Origin: Spongospora subterranea f. sp. subterranea
Lineage: Eukaryota > Endomyxa: Phytomyxea > Phytomyxea > Plasmodiophorida
Length of the DNA: 58,463 nt
Assembly (NCBI GenBank): GCA_049724395.1
Contig: JAUGWO010000054.1
Location: 1 to 58,463, forward strand
Reading direction: 5' to 3'
The notes beneath the pieces were generated by a model, which made no database searches, was not told the DNA's origin, and saw nothing but the letters and a program-made list of their open reading frames with translations. Position 1 is the first letter of the stretch, and every line of letters starts with the position of its first letter. The position numbers and the translations under genes were made by a program. This document shows positions 45,322 to 55,673 of this stretch, piece by piece.

Positions 45322-45614
45322 ATATAGAATGATGTGAAGAACAATATCTGTAATTGCGATTCACCGTGTGTATTGTAATCCAAAGGCCATTTGTACAATA
45401 TCAAAATGCTGTGTAGTGTATTGTACCGTTACCAATGCCCATTATACAATATTAAAATGACACTGCTGAACGATTCGGTTCATTATCTTATAGGTCTTCT
45501 GTGCCAGCAATGGCCAGGGGCATCGTGGCAATAACGACACTCCATCACGGACCGTGATCACGCAGCGGCAGCAGAGCCGGCCGATCTGCCAGGTGGTTTC
45601 AAGGTGGCGCTAAT
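45322..45614. other. Intergenic, upstream of VPS25
   Basis: I see no gene. It includes an imperfect direct copy (about 45329-45375) of sequence near 43700, on the other side of the transposon. Confidence 0.5.
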
Positions 45615-46282
45615 ATGGCCAAGGAAAACGGACCTGGTGCCACGAATATGATATCCTTTCCCCCATTCTACACACTACAGCCTGTATTAGCCACACGACA
45701 GAAACAACGTAATTGTGGTTTTCCTCTGACCAATGACAATACTTAATCTTTTATGGGGTAATATGTTCGTTAGTGTCAATGTGGATAGAGGTCGTCCTAG
45801 AATACGTTGAAAGATATAAACGGCCAATATTATATGCAGAAGATAAAGCAGAATCGGAAACGCCCAATTTATTCTATAATCCAGCCATCAATCGTAGGTT
45901 TTTTGCGTTAACCGCTTTCTGTTATTTCAAGTGAGCTGAGCCACCAGGGCGGTTATCACGAGAAGGGATTCAAGCTGTCCTGGAGGCGATGGTGGCCAAT
46001 GGCAACGCGATCTGGAGGGACGCGTCGCGCTCTGCCGTGTTGGTATCGGCCATCAACATAACGGAGCTGTCGCAGATCCTGTATCAATGGGCCAAAGATG
46101 CTGGGCAATTGAACGACATCTGCACGATATACGAGCTACATAGTGGCGATCACACAGTTGGCCATCGTTCGTTTTTTGGGCGCTGGATCGGGATTGACTT
46201 TTCGACTAAATTGATGTTTGATAGAGTTTCACGGTTTGGATGGCCAGCTGTTGCTCGCAAGTATACAGATGCTGGCGGATAA
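45615..46282 (+). CDS. VPS25: ESCRT-II subunit VPS25
   Basis: ATG at 45615 gives MAKENGPGATNMISFPPFYT, containing the VPS25 PPF-YTLQP motif, then VLATRQKQ. After an intron of about 80 nt the next exon reads QVVLEYVERYKRPILYAEDK and LFYNPAIN. After another short intron comes REGIQAVLEAMVANGNAIW and LYQWAKDAGQLNDICTIYEL, the second winged-helix domain (family: ANGNAEW... LIYQWA... TLYEL). The end, at 46282, is less conserved and may include another intron. VPS25 is present twice in ESCRT-II and recruits VPS20/CHMP6 to sort ubiquitinated cargo into multivesicular bodies. Confidence 0.9.
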
Positions 46283-46435
46283 GGGGGCAGGCCACCGTCA
46301 TACCGGCGTCGTCGTCTGACGAAACCGGGGTCAAATTTCTCGACACATAGGTCAGTGCTTTACGTCGATAACACAACAATTACAAATGATCCAATAATAT
46401 ATTGTGAGGCTTCATTCGAATAAACACGGGAACAT

Positions 46436-47701
46436 TCATCGAAGCCATTTGCGACATTTTTTGGCACCGCATTTACATTCCTCCTCTTTTTTTGTGGCGT
46501 CGAAGTTATAGTCGAGGGCTGTACGATCATATTACATTGGCGCTTTTGATGAACGATGATAACGGATTGACACTAACTTAGCTCCTCGGCAGCCTTGATG
46601 GCGCGTCGGGTGAAGAACACGACCTGGGGAACGCGGGGATCGCGGTATCGCCGTTCGATGCGGCACGAGAACAGGTTCGGATCGCAGGAATGGTTGACGA
46701 AGCGGCAGATGTTCCCGTGAGTGGACGCGTCGATAGAGAAGGCGGATTCACCATTGGGAAGTTCAAACGCTGATCGAAAACGGTTAGGAGGCTCGACGCA
46801 GTAGTTCGCGAGCGAAATACACTGACAATCTGTCCAGATGTAGTTGAGTCCCAATGGGAAATAGACTTCCTTCTGGAGCCGTTGCGCCTCAGATTCGCTG
46901 ATAATCTGCCCGAGATACTCCCCGACGAATTTCCCAGCCGGTATCGGTTCAACTGCGCGAACCCCAAACCCACACCTCGGGGTCGACACGATCTGTAATG
47001 GATAAGGAGTTGGGCCCTATATCGCTGTGTAAATTCAACCTGATTGGGAGAGCGCGATCTGCCCGTTAATCACCTTGACCGCTTTCTGAATAACGCGATT
47101 CCGGCAGGTCTTTGGGTCGCAAGCGCATTTATGATTGCATTCGACGACATGGCCGATCCCGTTATAATTTCTGATCAGAGAAAATGAGATCTGGGATGGC
47201 ATTCGCACTGTAATTGACGCCAACTACAGAGATCCGTCTGGCGAATACGTTCGCCCGCCTTCCAGAACGCAAGCGCACGTGGTCGGCGAACATACCCCAT
47301 CAGGACAATGACATCCGTCTAGAACAAAAATTCGACGTTCAGAACAACAAGACGCAACAACGATGATGACGAGTTTCGTACAGAGCGCCTCGGAATCCGG
47401 TTCCGGTGCAGAGTCAGTGAAGATATTGCGATGGATCGGAATATATCTAAAAGTCGGGTTGAGTCTCAGGAGTGGTGAATCGGTTTGAGGGTTGTCGCAA
47501 CGACCTGGGCGATCGCTCCTGGACGATGTTGTCGAGTTTCGCTGCTGGCCCGACCGGAACTGGATCAAGGGGTGCCACAGACCCCTCGGCGGTGATACGC
47601 CCATCGACCAACTGCCGACATCTAACAAAACGGGCGTTGATTTTGAACCATCGAAACCCAACATTGCGTTGATGACCGGCGGCGGAGGGAGGATAACTCA
47701 T
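46436..47701 (-). CDS. SUV39-type SET-domain histone H3K9 methyltransferase
   Basis: Exons on the minus strand give a preSET block (FRYIPIHRNIF..., GCHCPDGVCSPTTCACV, ECNHKCACDPKTCRNRV), then the SET domain: RCGFGVRAVEPIPAGKFVGE, YIWTDCQCISLANYC, and ICRFVNHSCDPNLFSC with the NHS catalytic motif. A 60-nt intron splits EEL from TLDYNFD, restoring ELT-x-DYNFD. The postSET CKCGAKKCRKWLR ends at a TGA (46436-46438). All nine-cysteine preSET features expected of SUV39/G9a enzymes seem to be present. No chromodomain is seen at the N-terminus. The start (ATG 47701) is a guess and an upstream exon may exist. Convergent with VPS25, about 150 bp apart. Confidence 0.9.
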
Positions 47702-48215
47702 TTTCAACGCTTTCTTGGGTTGCGAGAACGAGCCTGGCAATCTATTCGATGATATAAATGGGAGTTGAATGGATATAACGACGGCGACCGGCTACCTGAG
47801 ATACATCTAGTGGATCAGGGCGGGACGATTGGGCAACAAACGCATCGAAATGCGCCTGTAATGACCCATCTAACGGATCGCATCGCACGTGACGGCTGAT
47901 CAACAGTTCCTATCATCGTACACGATTAAGTAAACGGAGAAATCGCGTCAATAGGCACAGTTAACCACCTCAAGTTGCACAAGTTGTTCCTCCAAGGACC
48001 GCGTTGTGTCGGAATCGCTCCGGTTCCTACTGGGCAGTGACATAGTGGTAGAAGCGCTGACGATGAACCGAGTTCCGTCAGATTCAGATGGCGCAAAAGG
48101 CAGAAGATATCACTATAACCTAGGTGGCGGAATCTCTTTCCACAATCGAGATACGGATCGATAAGACCGGCAAATGATACTAGCCAACGCTAATCGCAAT
48201 GTGGTATCTATAACG
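47702..48215. other. Intergenic
   Basis: I see no gene that I can support. It may hold the promoter of the SET gene and the 3' end of the minus-strand gene beyond it. Confidence 0.4.
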
Positions 48216-48780
48216 TTCGGGTTAGCGATGTTGGACAGGCGCCGCCAACTTCGAATCTGAGACCTCCTTTGGGAAATAGCTGCACATATTTCTTGATAAG
48301 ATCGACCTCGGGTTCAGATAGTTCCGTCGATAACGACTCCGAATTCTAATACAAAAAAAAACGGATCAGCTCAAGTGGCGAAAAAGAAACTCGGGGACGT
48401 ACCTGACGCTGAACTCGCATACGAGTTCGGTGATCTCTCCAGCGACGATTGGTAAAGTCTTCGTCGATATTGGCGATCCATGGCGCTACGCAGGGCCGGC
48501 AGCCGCGCCACAGCGGCGCCACCTCCCAAGGCAGAAACACCTCGTTGGTCGGCAGCCTGGCGATCCTGTCCTTCCCAGGTTTAGAAAGATTGACTAGAGT
48601 ACGCCGACGAGAATGGAGACGATACTGGAACCGACATTTGCGCACCAGGATTCGCTTTGAATTTCGCCTCCGTTTGCAGAGCCCGCACGCGCTCCTCGTT
48701 TTCGGATCTGAGTTCGGAAGTTCGACGACGACGACCTGGCACTCATATGAGGATAACCGAGAAACCCCGTTCAGCAACGT
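48216..48780 (-). CDS. Hypothetical serine/charged-rich protein, multi-exon
   Basis: Minus-strand exons read ENEERVRALQTEAKFKANPG and VPVSSPFSSAYS. Across a short intron (gtactc...ggacag) comes AMDRQYRRRLYQSSLERSPN, and across a second intron with a T9 tract before its AG comes SESLSTELSEPEVDLIKKYV followed by QLFPKGGLRF. The consistency of splicing with clean frames argues for a real gene. I do not recognise it; the first part may be a coiled coil. The start is not found and may lie further upstream, up to about 49190. Confidence 0.45.
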
Positions 48781-50050
48781 TCATTACGTTTACAATCGGT
48801 GTCCTCTGACTTCGCTGGATTACAGTCTTTGAGAGGGCCATTATTTCTGACACCACAGAAACGAATAAGTATAGCGATGAACGATGTCGTTGTGGTGATC
48901 GGCATTGAAGAAACAAATCGATGAGCGTAGTCGTCAAAATATGAAAAAAATAACGGACGATGAATGAAAACGAGGGACTGACTCAAGGAGGCGATAAAGC
49001 TCAAGAACATCATAGGTGACATTATCTTGTTGGCCAAATGGGTAGAACTGAGTTGGATAAAGGTTGACGGAAACCATTGGAAATTCAGCAGGGTGTGGAA
49101 CCGTCGAGCTCTTCCTGATGCGAAGATCCTATACAGAAAGAGAGAACATTTGTACGATTGGGAAACGGGCGACAATGGGATGCTGGGGGCCAAACAACCT
49201 CGATATGGCGGCTGGAGCGGCGCGTACGATAGGTCGATGGGTTGTCGTCGGCGTCAGTTATCGGCGGGAGTGGCTAACGAGGGATTAGGGGGGAGGGTGT
49301 GTGCGAAAACGCCAGACTGTGCCCACTGACATGAGATGTTTCGAGATCCGGTGCCATCATCGATAGTAGTGATGATCGTTGGGGGGGGGGGGGGGAAGCG
49401 GGCAATTGCCACCTCGTGACGGATTGATCAGCAGATCGTCGGCTGAATATATCGGTTCAGCGTCGTTAAGCAAATGCACAATTCGCGGTTAGATCGGTCG
49501 TGGCATCGATACCGGAGCCATTGCGCCAGGCGATGGCGCTACTGTATGGAACAGCGGGCATGGGGTTCAAAGGGACCCACAAATCCGTGGCGTATACAAT
49601 CAGCTCGGGCCGTTCGGAGCGGTTTGCCATTTTCAGGTTTGGCGAGGGATGTTGAGATCTGGATAATAATTGGTTGCCCGAAACCGACAGATGACGATTT
49701 TGTGATGTCCAAAAATATTTATTTGCTAACCAGAACGGCCCGAAACTCTTAGCATAAAATTCACAGCATATAAATTCGCTCTGGATTCCTGTCCTTCAAC
49801 AGCAGAACATCGTTGGGCGTTCGACATAAACTTCGCGATAAAAACAACAGCTTGTCAAGTCGTCTGTGCGATATTTGCTCGGAGAACGGCGCCACGCCGT
49901 TGCACATTTTTCGGCGCACGAGTGTATCCATATGTGTACACTGTATATTTGATTACCGTGGGGCGGGGGCCGGGACTTTGGTGGCGAGGGGGGTAACCGA
50001 ATCGCGCCATCCACTGTCAGTTATAACTGCTGTGTCTGTCGTCGTCAAAC
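48781..50050. other. Poorly resolved stretch with a G15 run
   Basis: Several short open frames on both strands lack motifs. A run of 15 G lies at 49381-49395. A plus-strand block around 49490-49650 (AMALLYGTAGMGFKGTHKSV, then AYTISSGRSERFAIFRF) has a coding feel and may be an exon of an unrecognised gene, but I could not connect it. Confidence 0.4.
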
Positions 50051-50380
50051 ATGTTATCCCGTCTGACGCAGCGATTGCCAAACCCGTCATGGAGCCGCTA
50101 CCTCTCCACGGGCACCGTTAAAGTTAGTCTCGTTGGTGCACCCCCCATCGCTACATTGTATTGATCGTTGTGTTTTGCCGAGCAGTGGTTCAACAGACCG
50201 AAGGGGTTCGGGTTCATCACATGTGATGAGACCAAGTCGGATGTTTTCGTCCATCATAAGAACATCAAATCGGAAGGGTATCGCTTTCTGAACGACGGTG
50301 AACGAGTCGAGTTCGACATCGCCGGTCCGGATGATCGTCGGCACGCCGTCAACGTCGCCGCAGGTTCGCCCCATTTATAA
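50051..50380 (+). CDS. Mitochondrial-targeted cold-shock domain protein
   Basis: Two exons are joined across an intron of about 63 nt. The first is MLSRLTQRLPNPSWSRYLST then GTVK, and the second begins WFNRPKGFGFITCD and continues DVFVHHKNI to a stop at 50380. The join restores GTVKWFN-x-x-KGFGFI, with RNP1 (KGFGFI) and RNP2 (DVFVHH) intact. The first 20 residues lack acids and carry arginines, suggesting a mitochondrial presequence. About 88 residues: a single nucleic-acid binding beta-barrel with no RG tail. Likely role: binding single-stranded RNA or DNA in mitochondria. Confidence 0.88.
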
Positions 50381-50620
50381 ACACTTCCAGCAATGTGGGA
50401 GAACACTAACCACCGTCGTCAATTTTTGCAGAAGGCGGAGCGCATTTTATAAGAGAAAACACGTATCGCACTGATTTAGAATTTCACAATTCACCTTCTT
50501 TCAGCAACAGCACCAAAGAGTTCTAGATCGCTATCAATATGAACATATAAAGTACATTGATATCTTGAAATGATCCATTTTTGAGAGTTGAAAAATATCA
50601 TCATCAGCAAAATCTAACCG

Positions 50621-51900
50621 ATGACGACGCAGATCCGACACCAGATTGAATCGCTCCGTTCAGTGCAAGAAACACACCGCTCTCGGTTCGATTATATATC
50701 GACCAAAGTTGATTGCCTCGAGACGTTGAATGGGTTCAATGACGCCCTTTCCAACCTGGAGACGATGTCGTCGGTGGATATGGCCGTATCAGAGCTAGAT
50801 ACGAACGTGACGATATTGCTGGCAGAATGCATGAGCGATAAAGAGCTGCAGGAATCACTGGGGAGATTCGGCAGTTACGCCCAGTTCCTGGCGTGTGCGG
50901 ATTACGTGAAAGCGTTGGGCTCTAGATTGGGCATCGGAGAGCAGTCCAGTTTTCTGGACGGTTTACCGACACTGAACGAGTGGGTACAAAGCCAACGACA
51001 ACAGGCTGGCCATTTTTCCACCGACATCGGTGAGATGACGGAACAGTGTGAAAGCCAAGCCCTTTCCCTGGAGAAGAGATCCAGAAAGGTGCCCGGGTTA
51101 TCGCAATACCTGTACGGGGGTGGATATTTTCCCGCCTGCCTTTAACATTGTTCAACGTAGGCACCGTCGTACGAAAGAGAATATCAAGCTCCGACAAAGG
51201 CTAATCGAGCTGAACGCCGATCTGTTGACAGTTCGAAAGTCAGTCTCAGATATTGCTTCGAAAAAGCTGGTGATTTGCGGTCAAGTCGAAACCGTTAACC
51301 AACAGGTTGGCGCTTCAAGTGTTAGCATCGTCTGATACCGATATGTCGAGGCAGGTCGATTTAGCAGAGAAGTCGGCAAAACAGGGTGAGTCCATGATGG
51401 AAAAATACCGACAATTGGAAGATAGCGCTACTAGGCAGAACAAATTTCACGAATTGATCAAAGACGACTTGGCCACGGCCCAATCCCTATACCAGCAGTT
51501 CCAAGACACAAAAAAACAATGGGAATTGGCTACCGAACAATGGAAGGCGAACGCAGCGGATCAGCGAGCGAAAATCAGACGATTTCGCGAGGAGTTGCAA
51601 GCGACAAAACAGCAAATTTCTGGGAAGGTGAAACATTTCGTCTCTATAGTGGAATTGAATCCCAAAAATCAAGTGCCCAATGTTCCGGGATGGGATGCGA
51701 TGAACGAAACAATGAGCGCAATAGTATCGCTCAACAACCAATGCGAGGACGATACTATCTCCATCATATCCAGGTTCAGGCAAGACGTTGCATCACTGAA
51801 AACAACCAATGCGAAATTCATCGACTACGTCCAGAGGATTGAAGCAACGTATAGGCGACTATGCGGGCAGCTTTTTGAGCACAACTTGGATAGCATTTAA
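50621..51900 (+). CDS. Coiled-coil protein, unrecognised
   Basis: ATG at 50621 begins MTTQIRHQIESLRSVQETHR. Three coding blocks (50621 to about 51088, about 51160-51310, about 51320-51900) encode mostly long amphipathic helices with regular heptads (ENIKLRQRLIELNADLLTVR; FRQDVASLKTTNAKFIDYVQ), about 400 residues in all. A non-coil segment PKNQVPNVPGWDAMN sits near the C-terminus. Such proteins occur in kinetochore, augmin or centrosome complexes, but I cannot assign it. The joint near 51310 does not resolve as a normal intron; it needs a one-base shift, which may be a sequencing error or a real lesion. Confidence 0.65.
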
Positions 51901-52079
51901 CCCAAATCCAAAACGCGAAAATATATATTCGGACCGATGTGGTAGTTCTGTGGTGAAGCGGTTCCATTTAGACAAATGAGGTATCACAGTCTCGCGTCAG
52001 AATTTCAGCCGGCGGTGGGTGATTTCGCCTGAAACACGCATTTTAGCACAATTCAAAACGCCAGAAACGCTAGGATTAA

Positions 52080-52440
52080 TTACATAAATTTTGATCCACC
52101 GGGCATGTAAATATCTGGTTGGAAAAATGAATTAGAACTGGACAAAGAAAAATTCCTCCAAAACATACATTTATAGGGATCGGGATGTTTTTTTTTGGCT
52201 AATTCCGTTTCCGCATCCTGTAAAACCTTTTCTGCTTGCCGTCCAGCTAGATGGGAATTGGCGTCAAATTTAGCCCGAAGTTTCAGAGCTTCCGTTTCAA
52301 AAAGGTTCCTGTAATTATGTGAAACGCATTCCCCATTGTGGTCATTGCCCGACGAGAAACCTGTGTATAAACCAGTCCAACGTGGTTCGTCTTGCCTGTC
52401 GGTATAAACGAGTCACTCGTTGAATATGGCTCAAAGTCAT
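52080..52440 (-). CDS. Complex I accessory subunit NDUFB9 (LYR motif protein)
   Basis: ATG at 52440 starts MTLSHIQRVTRLYRQARRTT (the LYR motif with following basic residues) and WFIHR. An intron of about 53 nt joins NLFETEALKLRAKFDANSHL, and the exon continues AEKVLQDAETELAKKKHPDP. A last exon, after a 53-nt or so intron, supplies YIYMPGGSKFM before the stop at 52080-52082. The HP-x-PY...PGGS pattern is typical of NDUFB9. About 88 residues, shorter than animal NDUFB9 (near 179), which has a long C-terminal tail. It would bind acyl carrier protein at the distal membrane arm of complex I. Confidence 0.85.
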
Positions 52441-52640
52441 TGCTCGATGCGACGGGTTGAATGCCGAAAGCAGGTTCAGGTGAATGGCGGTGAAGGGGTT
52501 CGCTCGTCGTGTGGAATGGGCGGCGAATACAAACACACAAACTCAGAAACCTGTTCTCACTACAGTCACTGCTGTCTGCATACACTGTTGTGTATAAATT
52601 CGGTTTCCTCCGCCAATCTCAGTGCAGACGCACGCGAACT

Positions 52641-52740
52641 ATGAGTCAAACTAATGCCACCGTATGCTTGGAGCAAGCTCGGGATCACGAACGTCGCGGA
52701 CGATACTTCAATTGGCTCTAGATGCATCGGCGGGTGACGC
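52641..52740 (+). pseudogene. 5' gene fragment ending at a transposon insertion
   Basis: The ATG at 52641 opens MSQTNATVCLEQARDHERRG, a helical start. The frame soon stops, but a one-base shift reads on as LALDASAGDA up to the transposon edge at 52741. It lies divergent from NDUFB9 with 200 bp between starts. It looks like the first exon of a host gene that was cut by the transposon or has decayed. Whether the plus-strand gene at 54996 is its continuation is not known. Confidence 0.35.
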
Positions 52741-54900
52741 CACCAGTGATTGTACTTGTAGGGCCCTGGTTGGGTCGACTCAGGAACAAGAGCTGTTACA
52801 TGCCCGATTTCAGTAACATTGTCTTCGTAGGTTGAGATGTTAACAGGTTCCCCAACAACGCAAATATGGCGCGTTGGAGATTTAGGGCAGACCCCGGTCA
52901 GCTGGTCTGGAAAAAAGTAAAGTGCGCGTATTACGCGTTACAAAACCGGAATACATCGCAATGCGCGTGTAATTACACGCGATGGTCCCGTGCGCAATCT
53001 GCGTAATACGCGAGTATTACGACCGCAATACGCGGAAAACCATTCATTTACCACCATAATGAACGCTTTCAAGCGCAAAAACCATTCGGAATCGACCTTA
53101 GCAACGTGGGATCGTCCGTTTTCATCGGATACTTTGATAAGACGGACAGAGGTTGCGTTTTCGAGGACAGCACCCGAACTCGCATTCGTTCCTGCAACCA
53201 CAATTTTGTCGATCAGTATCGGTTGACATCCGCTCTACTGAACAAATGGGATTTACAATAGTTAATAATGCGAAGAAAGCGTTTGGAATAGTCTCAACTA
53301 ATGCTGTATCTTTGACAACTGGGCTGCTTCTAGGGATGCGCCTGTTAGGAAAAAGTGAAAGCTTCGCAGATGTGGTTCGTATGCTGCTCATGCATATTCA
53401 CTCAATACAACTGCCTGAACAAGTTAAGGGCACAAACTTGTTTTGTTTGAACCGAGGATACAATGGCCCTGTCGGACTCCGGTACTGTCATTCATAACTA
53501 TTGTTGTTCGTCATTGTGCGGAGACCGGATTCGTCGTTGAGAGTGTCATTCGCACATCTTTTTCAGGTAACCCATTTACTTTGGAGCATGAACAAACTAT
53601 TTATGCATGTTCTGTTCTACAGCGATGGCGGTTCATGGTATAAGATACAGGGAAAATTTCAATGCTGTTCTTTCAGAACACTGCGACATATATGCTGAAA
53701 TAACAGTGGCGAATTCTTTCAGATCGGAAATCAGTTTCAGCGTCCAGTCGAACCCATATGTATTTACATTTGACAATTGGCATGGGAAAGGACTTGCGAA
53801 CTTTCTGGAGAACTTTCATTCCGTTCAACGAAGTGCTGGCACTTTCGGAGTCATGAATCAAGACGATGAATGGGGCGCTATCAAGTTTACGTCGGGACAT
53901 TCATCTGACCCGATCACGATTGAACAAATTACTAATTGTGTCGTTCAAGCGTCCAAAGATGTTCTCACATGCTTGCACCAGATATTGCAATGCTACCCAC
54001 AATCGGCAATAAAATATTCCATGTGGCATTGCTCAGTATATCGAACAACAGACGATTATAGCGAGTTCATAACACGTCAGTGTTGTCGCTGCATCATTCA
54101 ATCAGATTTCATGGCACCGAATCTACGCTTTCAGATGGTTTTGTTTCAATCCGAACCCCAGCAATCAACTTCATAAAATTAATCATGTTCTTATGACCAG
54201 TGTATATCCGAAATTAACAGTCGTTAATTTATCAGAAGTTTGTCAGCCAATTGACTCGGCTAATCGATTGACAATCTTTGATGAATGTTTTTAATGAAAT
54301 CAACTTAGTGGGCAAGGAAGTTTTGATGGACAAAGAAATTTGTGGGCAAGGAATTTTTTATGGAAAAGGAAATTTGTGGGTAAGAAAGTTCATTTGCAAT
54401 AGCGATCGAAGGACGCTTCATCAATAGTTCAAGAAGATCGTCCAAACCCCAAGTGTTTGCCTATTATCGGCCGTGATTTCCTACAGTAATACTCCCTCTG
54501 TCCGGGATGAACTGTCCATGATCGCAGTCCGCGCAGGAATATTTTTTGCGACAATTTTTTTCAAATTTTATGTCTCGATATTTCTCTACCTCTGTTGGTC
54601 TACTCTGCATTAAAATTGGCAGTTTCTCGGTGGGCAAATTCTCGGATTCCCTAGTACGACGTATTCCGGTTTTTGTAACGCGTAATACGCGCACTACGCG
54701 CACTTTACTTTTTTCCATACCAGCTGACCGGGGTCTGCCCTAAATCTCCAACACGCCATATTTGCGTTCTTGGGGAACCTGTTAACATCTCAACTTACGA
54801 AGACTGAAACGTAACTGGTCAATGTTACTGAAATCGGACATGTAACAGCTCTTGTTTTTGAGTCGACCCAACCAGGGCCCTACAAGTACAGTCACTGGTG
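52741..54900 (+). mobile_element. DNA transposon with terminal inverted repeats of over 210 bp
   Basis: The left terminus (52741-52954) and right terminus (54661-54900) are inverted copies, both starting CACCAGTGA and CTGTACTTGTAGGGC / TTGTACTTGTAGGGC. They are highly similar apart from two small gaps. The inner edges carry repeated CGTATTACGCG-type palindromic words. The 1.7-kb interior holds a decayed plus-strand coding region. I could not identify a target duplication, nor assign a superfamily. Confidence 0.9.
53060..54176 (+). pseudogene. Decayed transposon protein
   Basis: Plus-strand fragments in different frames: one with GIDLSNVGSSVFIGYFDKTD and VDQYRLTSALLNKWD, a second with VKGTNLFCLNRGYNGPVGLR, and a longer one (about 53607-54176) with HCDIYAEITVANSFRSEISF and FTFDNWHGKGLANFLENFHS, ending at 54176. 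An RGY block is seen in several DDE transposase families, where it reads DRGY. Here the residue before RGY is Asn. At least two frame changes separate the fragments, unless introns account for them. Confidence 0.45.
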
Positions 54901-54995
54901 TGTATGTACATATAGAAAGTGCAACGCTCGTGGGTATGAAACAGTGGCGATGTACAGTACGGCTAATATCCCTGGAATTGCGTAGCGCCGGGTTG

Positions 54996-55316
54996 ATGGA
55001 TCACGATGAGGACGTTGATCAGCGGCAGTATCGGCGATTGCTGCGATCGGTAGAGACTAGCTTCGAGCAGGCTTTCCTGGAGCTGTCGTCTGCGTTCTCT
55101 TTACCGGCGCCGTCGTCCGAATGGCGTCCTCGTCTATTAAAACAACTGGATCAGTTGTCTTCGCTGATCTCAGAAAAGGGGGATATGTTTCTTCAGATCA
55201 GTAAAGACCGCGAACAAGACGACGATTTGAAACAGAGCATTGCCGAAATTAGGTCTAAGTGCAGTCAAATCACTACCGTCAACGCCAAGGTATTCGTATT
55301 TGCACCAAGACCTTAG
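54996..55316 (+). CDS. Small helical protein, unrecognised
   Basis: ATG at 54996 gives MDHDEDVDQRQYRRLLRSVE. The product is about 106 residues, with a helix-turn-helix texture (FEQAFLELSSAFSL; LLKQLDQLSSLISEKGDMFL; IAEIRSKCSQITTVNAKV), then a short tail that may be intron read-through after AKV. The helical pattern loosely recalls small Mediator head subunits such as MED28, but I see no decisive motif. Confidence 0.45.
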   Translation: MDHDEDVDQRQYRRLLRSVETSFEQAFLELSSAFSLPAPSSEWRPRLLKQLDQLSSLISEKGDMFLQISKDREQDDDLKQSIAEIRSKCSQITTVNAKVFVFAPRP

Positions 55317-55673
55317 CTTTGTATGCAAAATGCTGAGATGGCTTCCCTCTATAGGCTGCCAGCCAAATATTAAGCTCTAAGCGGAACAGTATGCAAAAGC
55401 CTTCCACAATCGTAATATGAGGAAGCACACAGAGTGTTTACAACTGCTCGTTTATATCTAAAATACACTTTTTTTAATATTATTCTCCCGAAACGGCACG
55501 TTCATTTCGCAAATGCGTTCAAGTCTATATTCTACAACTAGTATCGGATTTCGCCTGGCGGCGGCATCGTTAGATGGCCCCCGGTGATTATCACAAACCT
55601 GTGGCAACTGCCGCGGGGGGTTGAGGTCAGGCTGGGCTGGTTTCTGCCGGGCTTTGGTCTGAGAGACGCCATC
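55317..55673. other. Intergenic
   Basis: I see no gene; this is probably 3' UTR of the small helical protein gene and the promoter of MTHFS. Confidence 0.4.

Noticed and set aside
49813-50121. Plus-strand frame with CDIC...CVHC spacing like a RING or zinc finger
   Set aside because: It overlaps the first exon of the cold-shock gene in another frame and lacks the remaining ligands.
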